DNA from: Niabella sp.
GTDB taxonomy: Bacteria; Bacteroidota; Bacteroidia; Chitinophagales; Chitinophagaceae
Length of the DNA: 64,000 nucleotides
Assembly (NCBI RefSeq): GCF_030150205.1
Contig: NZ_JASLGT010000008.1
Span: 682,001 to 746,000, forward strand
Direction of reading: 5' to 3'
Below the pieces are notes generated by a model. That model saw only the letters and a list, made by a program, of their open reading frames with translations, was not told the origin of the DNA and searched no databases. How positions within the stretch are numbered: position 1 is the stretch's first letter; every line of letters starts with the position of its first letter. Shown here one piece after another: positions 52,889-62,200 of the stretch. Both the position numbers and the translations under genes were made by a program.

Positions 52889-53851
52889 ATGGCGTTAAAG
52901 GATATTCAATCTACAGGAAAAAAAGATACCCGCAGCGGTTTCGGTGATGGTATTGTGGAAGCAGCCCGCAAAAACGATAAAGTTGTGGCGTTGACAGCAG
53001 ACCTGCTTGGCTCAATGAAGCTGAACCAGTTTATTAAAGAGTTCCCTGACCGTTTTGTACAATGCGGTATCGGGGAAGCCAATATGATGGGTGTAGCGGC
53101 TGGCTTAACCATTGGCGGACATATTCCTTTTACAACCACTTTTGCGAACTTCAGTACCGGCCGTGTATATGACCAGATCCGTCAGTCGATTGCCTACAGC
53201 GGCAAAAACGTAAAGATCTGTGCATCCCATGCCGGCGTAACCCTGGGTGAAGACGGCGCTACCCACCAGATTCTGGAAGATATCGGTATGATGAAAATGC
53301 TGCCGGGCATGTCGGTAGTCGTTCCCTGCGATTATACACAAACCAAGGCGGCTACCATGGCCATTGCTGAAATCGACGGACCGGTTTACCTGCGTTTCGG
53401 ACGTCCGTCCTGGCCGATCTTTACCAAAGAAACCGACTTCGTTTTCGGAAAAGCCCAGCAGCTTTCTGAAGGAACGGATGTAAGCATCTTTGCCTGCGGA
53501 CACCTGGTATGGAACGCGATACAAGCCGGTATTATCCTCGAAGAAAAAGGCATCAGCGTGGAAGTGATCAATATCCACACCATCAAACCGCTGGATGAAG
53601 CAGCAGTGATCGCCTCTATTCAAAAAACAAAATGCGCGGTAACCGCGGAAGAACATAATATCATTGGCGGTTTGGGAGACCGGATTGCACAGTGTGCCGC
53701 CCGCAACTTTCCCATCCCGATTGAATACGTAGGTACGCTGGACACGTTTGGCGAAAGCGGTACTCCCGATCAGCTGTTAAAAAAATACCACCTGGATGTG
53801 CCCGATATCGTGGCAGCAGCCGAAAAAGTGATCGCCCGGAAGAACGGTTAA
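52889..53851 (+). CDS. Transketolase C-terminal subunit
   Basis: This 320-residue protein has a pyrimidine-binding TPP domain (VQCGIGEANMMGVAAGLTIGGHIPFTTTFANFSTGR, VGMMKMLPGMSVVVPCDY) and a C-terminal domain (VEVINIHTIKPLDEAAV, AEEHNIIGGLGD). In Bacteroidota transketolase is often split into two genes; the N-terminal half with the pyrophosphate site is absent here, as mreB lies upstream on the other strand. The enzyme moves two-carbon units in the pentose phosphate pathway. A terminator follows it. Confidence 0.9.
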   Translation: MALKDIQSTGKKDTRSGFGDGIVEAARKNDKVVALTADLLGSMKLNQFIKEFPDRFVQCGIGEANMMGVAAGLTIGGHIPFTTTFANFSTGRVYDQIRQSIAYSGKNVKICASHAGVTLGEDGATHQILEDIGMMKMLPGMSVVVPCDYTQTKAATMAIAEIDGPVYLRFGRPSWPIFTKETDFVFGKAQQLSEGTDVSIFACGHLVWNAIQAGIILEEKGISVEVINIHTIKPLDEAAVIASIQKTKCAVTAEEHNIIGGLGDRIAQCAARNFPIPIEYVGTLDTFGESGTPDQLLKKYHLDVPDIVAAAEKVIARKNG

Positions 53852-53870
53852 TCGTTTTAAACATACTTAA

Positions 53871-53905
53871 GAAAGAGCTGTCAGTAATTGGCGGCTCTTT
53901 TTTTA
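53871..53905 (+). terminator. Terminator after the transketolase gene
   Basis: AAAGAGC (53872-53878) pairs with GCTCTTT (53894-53900), one further G-C pair lies inside, then a T run. Confidence 0.85.
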
Positions 53906-53914
53906 TGGGATAAT

Positions 53915-53964
53915 TTGAAGATGTGGAAATGTGAAAATGTGAAAATGTGAAAATGTGAAAATCG
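53915..53964. repeat. Octamer array GTGAAAAT
   Basis: About five repeats of GTGAAAAT/GTGGAAAT (53924-53960). Related arrays occur at 22481, 42360, 50119 and 54731. Confidence 0.75.
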
Positions 53965-53984
53965 AGTCTGAAAAGGCGTTCAGC

Positions 53985-54750
53985 CATTAGTTATCAGTCG
54001 TCAGTTTTCAGTTGATTACGTGCCGGATTGGGAGTTGATACCTTCTCCTGGCAAGAAACATATGACTATTGCCCATTGACTACTGACCATTGACCACTCA
54101 CCTCTCCCTCACGCATATTCCTCCGGTCCCTGTAACCCATTTTCAGATTCCCACTCCTGATAGTCTTCACTCATCAGTTTTCAGCGATCAGTCGTCAGTT
54201 TTCAGTTGATTACGTGCCGGATTGGAGAGTTGATACCTTCTCCTGGCAGGAAACGTATGACTATTGCCCATTGACTATTGACCATTGACCATTCACCTCT
54301 CCCCCACGCATATTCCTCCATTCCCCTGTAACCCATTTTCAGATTCCCACTCCTGATAGTCTTCACTCATTAGTTTTCAGCGATCAGTCGTCAGTTTTCA
54401 GTTGATTACGTGCCGGATTGGGGAGTTGATACCTTCTCCTGTCAGGAAACGTATGACCATTGCCTATTGACCATTGACCATTGACTATTGCCCATTGACT
54501 ATTCACCTCTCTCCCACGCATATTCCTCCGGTCCCTGTAACCCATTTTCAGATTCCCACTCCTGATAGTCTTCACTCATCAGTTTTCAGCGATCAGTCGT
54601 CAGTTTTCAGTTGATTACGTGCCGGATTGGGGGAGTTGATACCTTCTCCTGGCAGGAAACATATGACTATTGCCCATTGACTATTACCCATTGACCATTC
54701 ACCTCTCCCCCACGCATATTCCTCTATTCCCCATTTTCACATTTCCACAT
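53985..54750. repeat. Four tandem copies of a ~195-bp unit
   Basis: The marker GTTGATTACGTGCCGGATTG occurs at 54011, 54205, 54401 and 54610, so periods are 194, 196 and 209 bp. Each unit holds heptamers TCAGTTTTCAG (TCAGCGA, TCAGTCG), the marker, a GATACCTTCTCCTG word, a second heptamer run (TTGACCA/TTGCCCA) and CCCACGCATATTCCTC. Copy length varies mainly in the number of TTGACCA-type heptamers. It fills almost all of the 960-bp gap. Confidence 0.85.
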
Positions 54751-54813
54751 TTCTAAACGCTCCGCGAATAAACTTTTCCCTATCTTACCGGTCAAAGAAT
54801 ACCAGACGTCTGA

Positions 54814-55365
54814 ATGGAACAGTTTCAAAGTGATGAGTCGTTGCTGGCGCTTTTTCGCAATCCTGTTACGAAAGAGCGGGCTTTTACCGCCATTGTAAAT
54901 AAATATAAAGAGCGGCTTTACTGGCATATACGGCGTATGGTGGTACTGCATGAAGATGCGGATGATGTGTTGCAGAACGTATTTATAAAAACCTGGAAGG
55001 GCCTGGATCGCTTTCGTGCGGAGAGCGGGCTGTACACCTGGCTATACCGCATCAGCACCAATGAAAGCATTACCCATCTGCAAAATCAAAAAAAGAAAAA
55101 AGCCATCGTTGCTTTTGGAAATGAACAGGATCTGACGGACCAGATCCGGGCCGATCCGCATTTTGATCCCAATAAAATTGAATGGAAATTACAGCTGGCC
55201 ATTCAGCAATTACCGGAGCAACAGCGGTTGATCTTCAACCTCCGTTATTTTGATGAAATGCCTTACCAGAAAATGAGTGTGATACTGGGTGTTACAGAAG
55301 GTGCATTGAAAGCCAGCTATCATCATGCGGCTAAAAAAGTTGAAAATTATTTACGGAACAGTTAA
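54814..55365 (+). CDS. ECF-type RNA polymerase sigma factor
   Basis: This 183-residue sigma factor has region 2 (FTAIVNKYKERLYWHIRRMVVLHEDADDVLQNVFIKTWKGLDRFRAESGLYTWLYRISTNESI) and region 4 (QQLPEQQRLIFNLRYFDEMPYQKMSVILGVTEGALKASYHHAAKKVE). It is the first gene of an apparent three-gene operon (54814-56349) with a membrane protein and a small periplasmic protein, likely an envelope stress switch. Confidence 0.88.
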   Translation: MEQFQSDESLLALFRNPVTKERAFTAIVNKYKERLYWHIRRMVVLHEDADDVLQNVFIKTWKGLDRFRAESGLYTWLYRISTNESITHLQNQKKKKAIVAFGNEQDLTDQIRADPHFDPNKIEWKLQLAIQQLPEQQRLIFNLRYFDEMPYQKMSVILGVTEGALKASYHHAAKKVENYLRNS

Positions 55366-55402
55366 ACAACAGGGCAAAAATTCCGTCTTAAAGTTAAGTG
55401 CA

Positions 55403-55972
55403 ATGAAACAGGATGCCTCATACGAAATTTTAAACAGGATCCGGCAGGAACAACAATCCAACCCGGTATGCTCCCTTCCCGATGGCTATTTTGAATCCTT
55501 CACCAACCGGCTGATGGAAACGGTACAGGCGCAGGAAACGGCCCCGGAGGTTTTAAATAACGCATTGGACAATGTTTCCCGTAAAATGCCCTTCAGTATT
55601 CCTGCTGATTATTTTATACGGTTCCGGGGGAATAAAGGCGAGCGGGTGATTCCTTTTAAAAAGGGATTGGCCATTGCGGCCAGTTTTATCCTGCTGGCCA
55701 TTACTTCCATTTTCCTGTTTACTCAAAAATTACAGACAGCCAGCACATCCCAGGCATCGGTTGCGGCAACTGTAAACCAGCTAACCAATGATCAGCTGGA
55801 GCGTTTTATTCAACTGGATGAAACCGTTTCCCGTGACCGGCCGATGGCTACACAAACTGCCGGTACTTCAAAACCCGAACGTACTTCCCTGTTTAAAAAT
55901 GTTCCGGATGCAGACCTGTCCAGTTTTTTAAAGGAAACTGCAGAAGGAACGGATGAAATATTCTTTAACTGA
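55403..55972 (+). CDS. Membrane protein, probable anti-sigma factor
   Basis: This 189-residue protein (start chosen at 55403; an overlapping frame from 55325 is less likely) has a cytoplasmic part with two related motifs (SLPDGYFESFTNRLME and SIPADYFIRF), a membrane helix at about 88-107 and a short extracytoplasmic part. The PxxYF motifs occur in Bacteroidota proteins encoded after sigma genes. It would hold the sigma factor at the membrane. Its stop overlaps the next start by 1 base (TGATG). Confidence 0.68.
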   Translation: MKQDASYEILNRIRQEQQSNPVCSLPDGYFESFTNRLMETVQAQETAPEVLNNALDNVSRKMPFSIPADYFIRFRGNKGERVIPFKKGLAIAASFILLAITSIFLFTQKLQTASTSQASVAATVNQLTNDQLERFIQLDETVSRDRPMATQTAGTSKPERTSLFKNVPDADLSSFLKETAEGTDEIFFN

Positions 55973-56349
55973 TGAAACTGATTTTAATTCTTTTATTACC
56001 GCTAATCGCCCTCCGGGGACCGGCACAAACACAGCCGGCGCCTAATGCCAGCCGGGTACATGATGTTTTCCTGGATTACCTTACTGAAAAAATAAGCCTT
56101 ACTCCGCAGGAAAAAAAACAACTGCGACCGATGGTGATCCAATACCTGGCCGATTCCAGGAAACTCTCCAAAAGCCAGGAAGATCCATTGCTGCGCGAAC
56201 AGGAGCGTATCGCATTGAAAATCAACTACCGCAAACGTTTTGTACCGATTATTGGAGAGCCCCGTGCTACCCGTTTCTTTTCCGAAGAACAGCTTTTCCG
56301 CAAAAAAGCCCGTGAAGAATTGAGCAAGCGAAGTGTTAAAGAAAACTAA
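55972..56349 (+). CDS. Small periplasmic protein, Spy/CpxP-like layout
   Basis: This 125-residue protein has a signal peptide (MKLILILLLPLIALRGPAQ) and is then almost all charged helix (ISLTPQEKKQLRPMVIQYL, LREQERIALKINYRKRF, RFFSEEQLFRKKAREELS), similar in size and layout to the Spy/CpxP family of periplasmic chaperones. Together with the sigma and membrane anti-sigma proteins it may form a feedback loop like CpxP. The likeness is in layout only. Confidence 0.6.
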   Translation: MKLILILLLPLIALRGPAQTQPAPNASRVHDVFLDYLTEKISLTPQEKKQLRPMVIQYLADSRKLSKSQEDPLLREQERIALKINYRKRFVPIIGEPRATRFFSEEQLFRKKAREELSKRSVKEN

Positions 56350-56470
56350 AAATTATCTAAAACTGATGTTCCAACATTTTTTTATGTACAAAAATTTGTT
56401 TTATAACAAAGCTGTATATATATTTGCATTGGTGTTTTTCATAGGTTAGCAACGGCCAGCTCTTTTTAGG

Positions 56471-56493
56471 GCAGGCCTTTTTTTATGGCCTGC
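56471..56493. terminator. GCAGGCC hairpin, possible terminator
   Basis: GCAGGCC (56471-56477) pairs with GGCCTGC (56487-56493) around a T-rich 9-nt loop, between two convergent genes. There is no clean T tail, so its role is uncertain. Confidence 0.4.
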
Positions 56494-56495
56494 AT

Positions 56496-57242
56496 TTATT
56501 GCTCATTCTGAGGATTGGCTACCGGCCGGCGGGTATCATGATAAAACAAAAACTGCCAGCCTTCCTGGCGGCCGCTTTCCCACCATTTTGTACGCAGTTC
56601 CATCGCTTTTTTTCCATCATAATCATACTTGGCAGCAAACCGGTGTTTCATCTGCTGGTACTGTGGCGCATCATCGGCCCCAAAAAACAACAGGTCGCCT
56701 CCCTCTTCTATCCAGAACACCTGGTGATACCGCGAATGCGCACCGGTTACCTCGTACCGTATATAATCATCAATGGTGCCCGTATCTGTTTTTAACAGCA
56801 CAACATTGCCGGCCAGCACCGGCTCAAACTTAGCGGTATCATAAGAAGCACCGGCATTTTCCCGGGCAAACTGCACTTCCCGTTCCTGGATATAATAAAC
56901 GGCATTTTCAAAAGTAGGCTTGCCGGTAGCAGGGTTTACCATACCCCCCGTATGATCCTTATGCAAATGGCTCATCAGTACTTTGGTAACATCGCCTGTC
57001 TGGATGCCGTTTTCAGCAAGATGCATTACTATCTGCATCTGGTCGCCCAAATGATGGTTCAGGCCAAGCCCCGTATCCAGTAACAGGATATCTTTTGAAG
57101 TGATGATCAAAAATGGTTGTATTTCCACCAGCAGGCTTCCGTGTGTGCGGGCACTCATTTCATCTTCTGATGAACGGAACGGAATAAATTTCTTGGTGGC
57201 ATCCACCGTAAAGCTGCCTTCCGATAACGGGATTATTTTCAT
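56496..57242 (-). CDS. MBL-fold metallo-hydrolase
   Basis: This 248-residue protein has the metallo-beta-lactamase zinc motif SHLHKDHTGG (about 91-100), LLLDTGLG before it, and later His in GAHSRYHQ and Asp in FFGADDAPQYQ. The lactonase-like subfamily (AttM/AiiA or similar) is a possibility; the substrate is unknown. No signal peptide is seen. It is on the same strand, 82 bp after the GH127-like gene. Confidence 0.85.
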   Translation of the reverse strand: MKIIPLSEGSFTVDATKKFIPFRSSEDEMSARTHGSLLVEIQPFLIITSKDILLLDTGLGLNHHLGDQMQIVMHLAENGIQTGDVTKVLMSHLHKDHTGGMVNPATGKPTFENAVYYIQEREVQFARENAGASYDTAKFEPVLAGNVVLLKTDTGTIDDYIRYEVTGAHSRYHQVFWIEEGGDLLFFGADDAPQYQQMKHRFAAKYDYDGKKAMELRTKWWESGRQEGWQFLFYHDTRRPVANPQNEQ

Positions 57243-57324
57243 ATTTAAAATTTCTGGCCGCTAAATTAGAACAAATAAACCCGTTGTGCAAAGCATGTGT
57301 GAATGAGCTCTCTGCACCTGCCGG

Positions 57325-59256
57325 CTATTCTATTTTAGCGGCATTGAAGATCAGTGGTATCCATGTTTGAAAGGTGGAGGATTTTGCACCGTTACCGGCA
57401 GAGGCATAATCGCAAAAAGTGGCGGTAACCGGCGGAGCTCCCTGCTCTTTATAGTTCTCGGCCTGGAACTTTGCTTCAAACTGCAGCCAGCAATCATCCG
57501 TCTTTGCTTCAACTCTTTTAAGATCGATAAACGGTTCGCCTTCTTTTAGCGGGGCTATCACCGTTCCCAGGTTGGTGCCGGCAAAACGCGTATCTCTTGA
57601 TAACACCACAGGGCCGGATAGCAAGGCAAAGTACCGGTGCCGGTCGCCCATTATTTTTATACGCCCGCGCATATCCAGTTCCAGGTGGATCATATCACCG
57701 GTATTCCATTTTCTCTCCAGGTTTACATAGGCACCGGGCACTATATTTTTATGCGGTACACCGTTTACCTGCAGCACTGTTTGCCGGCTCCATTCCGGTA
57801 TGCGGAGCTGCAGCACCATATCTTCCGGGGCATCCATCTCCAGCCGGAAGACTATTTTTCCTGATGCCGGGTAGTCTGTAGCCTGCACCAGCTTAACCGG
57901 TTTCCCTTTGGGAGATTTTACCGCCGCGGTTCCGTCTATAAAAAAATTAACGGCAATGCCTTCCCTGCTGCTCATGGCTACAAGCCCCGGAATGGCAAAC
58001 AGGCCTCTTGGTCCGTTGGCACTGCAGCAGTTCAGATCCATACCGCACTGGCCGCTGCCGGGCAACCGCTCGCCATTCAGCGGCGTATATTTTGCCCAGG
58101 TAGCACCGTCGCTTTTTAACGCAGCCATCAGGGCATTATAATAGGTTGTTTCAATGGCGTCCGCATATTTTGCTTCACCGGTCATTTTTAATAACGCCGT
58201 GCAGAGTTGCATCCAGGTTACGGTAACACAGGTTTCCTGGTAGTGGTATACCGGGGTGGTTTGCCGCTCCTTACCACCAAACCACATTTCTGCCGAAGCT
58301 CCGGAACCGGCAATATTGATCTCTGTATCCCGTATGTTTTCAAAAACATTCAATACAGCTTGCTTATACATTTCTTTACCGGTGAGGCGGTACAATGCCA
58401 GCAGCCCTTCATAGCAGGACATCATTTCATAGGCCTTTTGTCCCTGCTCCGGGCTGTACCATTCTTTGGGCCGGGGAAAACGTTCGCTTACATTTACAGC
58501 AGCCTTGCTGATAAGCTGCGGGCCAACGGTTGTTTCCCATTGTGTTACGATGGTTTCTGCAAAGCTGAGGTATTTCTTATTGCCGGTTGCCACGCTTAAC
58601 CGTACCAAGGGTAACAATACAGAAGAAGCCGCCATGCCCCTGTAATTTCCCTTATTAACGATGGTTCCGCCCTGCCTGTTTATTGCTCCGATCAGGTAAT
58701 CGGTCAGTTTTACTGCTGCGTCCAGGCTTTTTTTATCGCCGGTCAGGTCATGATATTCCAGCAAGCCCAGCAGACAGTATTTCATTCCCCAGATATCCCA
58801 TTGCTTTAACCGGCTTTGTGCACCATAATTGCCGATATACCCATCCGGTGTTTGGGTAGCGATGAGGCCTGTTACCGCCGCATCTATTTTTGCCTTCAGC
58901 TCCGGATCTGGTTTGTACTGATACGCCCATATGCACGCCATCATGCATTTTCCCCAAAACTCCGATTGCCAGAGATGCGTTTCTGTGCGATGCCGGAACG
59001 GTTCGATAAGCTGATCGAAGTTTTTTGTGAGGATATCATTTTTAAAACACTGATCCAGCCGGCTGCCCATATATCCCTGCAATAGGGCTGCGCCGGCCAT
59101 TTCAAGCCGGTTGGCAATAAGCCAGGAACCGGGGCCACCGGTTTGCCGGGCAAACAGGGCGGGCGCCAGCATACCGGCAGCCGTGGCAAGGCCGGTTTGT
59201 TTTACAAATACTCTTCTTGAAAGCATCGATAACCGGGATGTTTCTTTTTTACGCAT
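57325..59256 (-). CDS. GH127-like (DUF1680) beta-L-arabinofuranosidase, Tat-exported
   Basis: This 643-residue protein has a Tat signal (SRRVFVKQTG, then a hydrophobic stretch ending ALFA), an all-helical barrel (QTPDGYIGNYGA, LLEYHDLTGDKKSL, YHYQETCVTVTWMQL) and the family's Cys pair in LNCCSANGP (about 409-410). GH127 enzymes remove beta-L-arabinofuranosyl units from plant glycans. The frame runs to 59346, but the start at 59256, 5 bp after the upstream gene's stop, is better. It follows the GH106 gene and is likely on its transcript. Confidence 0.8.
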   Translation of the reverse strand: MRKKETSRLSMLSRRVFVKQTGLATAAGMLAPALFARQTGGPGSWLIANRLEMAGAALLQGYMGSRLDQCFKNDILTKNFDQLIEPFRHRTETHLWQSEFWGKCMMACIWAYQYKPDPELKAKIDAAVTGLIATQTPDGYIGNYGAQSRLKQWDIWGMKYCLLGLLEYHDLTGDKKSLDAAVKLTDYLIGAINRQGGTIVNKGNYRGMAASSVLLPLVRLSVATGNKKYLSFAETIVTQWETTVGPQLISKAAVNVSERFPRPKEWYSPEQGQKAYEMMSCYEGLLALYRLTGKEMYKQAVLNVFENIRDTEINIAGSGASAEMWFGGKERQTTPVYHYQETCVTVTWMQLCTALLKMTGEAKYADAIETTYYNALMAALKSDGATWAKYTPLNGERLPGSGQCGMDLNCCSANGPRGLFAIPGLVAMSSREGIAVNFFIDGTAAVKSPKGKPVKLVQATDYPASGKIVFRLEMDAPEDMVLQLRIPEWSRQTVLQVNGVPHKNIVPGAYVNLERKWNTGDMIHLELDMRGRIKIMGDRHRYFALLSGPVVLSRDTRFAGTNLGTVIAPLKEGEPFIDLKRVEAKTDDCWLQFEAKFQAENYKEQGAPPVTATFCDYASAGNGAKSSTFQTWIPLIFNAAKIE

Positions 59257-59261
59257 CTGAT

Positions 59262-62200
59262 TTATTTTTCTATGACCATACTTACAGGGCCCGACAGGCC
59301 GCTGTTTGTTAACGCTGCCGTTTGGGAAGGACCGTTTATCGTCCATGTTTTCCGCTGCGCTTCCGGCTGACCGGCATCATATACCAACCGGTTAAACCAG
59401 GTGCTGGTCACTTCTATTTTCAATGTATTGATTCCGGTCCGGAGGGCCTTTGTGATATCCAGTTTGTACGGCGTGGCCCACAATGTATGAAAACGCTCCC
59501 CATTCAGCGTTACCGAAGCAATCATGTTCACCTGTCCCAGGTTCATAGTATACCTTGCCTTCCGTTGGATGGTATCCATCCGGAAGGCCGTTGTATAAAC
59601 CGCAGTACCCGAAAATGTTTTTCCTTCATTGGAAAGGTCCAGCTCCTTCCAGGGTTTTAGTTCCTGTACTTCCATAGCAGCCGGTGCGCCCCAGCCTCCG
59701 GGAAATTGAATCGTCCAGGGTTTTGTAAATGCAATGGCTACCGGTTGATGCAGCGCCGGAGGTTTACTTTCCGCTAATGCTGCTTTTTGATGAAAAACAA
59801 TAAAACCGGAACCCGCTTCGGGCAGGTCCAATGTAACAACCGTCCGGTCGCCCTGCCTTTTTGCTGCCAACGGTAAAACCTTGCCGGAAACAGGATCCCA
59901 TAGCTCAACGTTGCCCGTATTGCGGAAACTGAGGGTACCCGCAAAGGCTCCGCCCCTGGGCGCACAAACAAAATACCAGTCGGCATCTTCGGCACGGCGG
60001 TGTACCCATTGTACCGGTCCCCCCGAAACATCAGGCGCGATCCGCAGTTGCTGAAGCGCATCGGAGAGGCTCATCCCCGAAACAATTTGTCCCTTCCCGA
60101 TTTTACGGATACGCGGTTTTGTTTCCCTGCCCCAAATGGAGTTTACAATCGTATTCAGCTGCTCCTGCGCGGCGCTGCCACCGCTAAGCGTAGCGATCCC
60201 CGAAGGCGCATCCCCAACCACGGTGGCACCGGCCTTAATTAACGCAGCAATTTTTTCCGCAGTTTTTGGCAGCATCCGGATACTGGCCGGAAGCCATAGG
60301 ACCCGGTACCGGATCCCTTCGGGGGTTGTGATCCATCCATCCTTTACCGATAACCGGTTCCATAAAACATCCGTATTGCAATAGTCATATTTAAACCCTT
60401 CGGGGAACGGTGCATGCTGATCCGGTTTGTGATCGATCTCATCTCCAAGATACCACAACACATCGGATACCGGTTTCCCCCGCTCCAGCAAATAATTGCA
60501 GCGGGCAAAATATTCCGTAAATACGGGCATCTCCTTCCACCAGGTTTGTCCCCTTAAAAACGGAGTACCGATGCCTGCACCAAAAGAAGTGCCGGGTTGC
60601 AAAAAATTGGTTTGCGGATTATGAGTATAGGTATGAAAGACCAGGTGGGTAACGCCCTCCACCATATTTACATTGGCCACTTCTTTCAGCATCTGCCATT
60701 GTTCGTTCCAGGTAAGTGCAAAAGAAGTAAACGCTTCTGCCGACACACGGGGCTTTCCGTACAACCGGGCCGCAGAAACGGTTGGCTTTACCGGTTTAAA
60801 ATTCAGCGATCCCACGTAACCATCCGTAAAGGGCTGCCAGAACTCGCACATGGGAACATCTGCATATTTATAATACTCCATGATATCGGCAGGAAATACA
60901 TCCCCGGCAGCCGTTTCATAAGTGATGGATAAATTGCGGGTCTTCGCCAGCTTCGATAGCTGTCCGTAAAACTTATGGGTGAACAAGTCACTGATGGTAG
61001 CCCGCCAATCCCTTAGAAAACGGAATGTGGTGGCTTCATCCTTTATCACATAGCCAAAAACAGCCGGCAGCCATTTGCGGAGCGGGTAGGAAGTCACCCG
61101 TTCAAACTCCGGTTCCATATCCTCCGTCCAGGTTTGTGTTTCACATTCCCAGCTGTCTAAAAGCACTCCATTCAGCAATCCGTTTACAGGGCCGCTATTG
61201 TCCGCAAGCCGGCCGATGTATCCTTCGAAATGCGCCTGTGCTCCTTTCACCGATAGCTTGTTGCATTCCCAGCCGGTACCCGCAGGCGGAGCGGGTCCGT
61301 TTTTACGGCCGGTATTTACATGCCCGATGCGCAAAATTGTCCAGCTGCCCGCAGGCGCATTCCACCTCAGCTCCCCGTTGCTGTTCATCAACGCAGTGAG
61401 GTCCAGTATTTGATCCGAATCTACATAGGTATCTGGCGACCGGGAATAAGCATCGCCCGCTCGTTCAATCGTGCGTAGGGTCCATCCCGCTTCTGACTCC
61501 CAGTTATTTTTCCGGCTGGCCGTAAACAGCTTAATAAATCCCAGCCGCATATCGTGTTGATTCAGGATCTCAAACCGGTATCTTTTTGCGCCCTGTGTTT
61601 CCCTGCAGGCCAGGGTCATGGGCGATTGATCCTGCCAGTTGCTTTGCGGCAGCGCTGTATTCAGGATCTCTTTCGACTGCCCGTTCTCAAAAATGGCAAA
61701 ACCTTTTATAGTAACTCCCGGCTCGTAACACCAGGCGTGATTAAAACTATTGATACTCGGGAGTGTGATGGAACGGATGGTAACGCTGGTGTTGAAATCA
61801 ACGGTTACCTGGTAAGGATCGGATGGACTGGCTGGCGCAAGCGTTACCGGTTTATTTCCCTTTTCTGAAAAAAGGCCGTTCCATAATATATTGGAACTGC
61901 CTGTTACCGCTGCCGGCACCAGCGGATCGCCGGTATCATCCTTCGGTGTCGGAAATGCCAGCACGGCCACTTCCCGGTAATCGCGCCAGGGTTCACTTAT
62001 CGCATCTGGTTTTGCCAGGGCAATATTTTTTACCTGCCCCGTTCCTTTTACATCCTGGCGCTTCCATACCAGGTGGCGCATGGCATTCTCCGGCTTTATC
62101 CAGGGCCCGCCCGCCATGGCCCAGCCGGGACAGTTTTGCAGGGTGAACCGGAGGCCCAGCCGTTTGCATTCTTTAGCGGTAAAGTTCAGCGCATCTTCCC

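Noticed and set aside
53985..54750. CRISPR-like array
   Set aside because: Units of about 195 bp with degenerate heptamers lack short constant repeats with unique spacers, and no cas gene is present.
59257..59346. N-terminal extension of the GH127-like protein
   Set aside because: It overlaps the coding end of the GH106 gene and would bury the Tat motif about 45 residues in.
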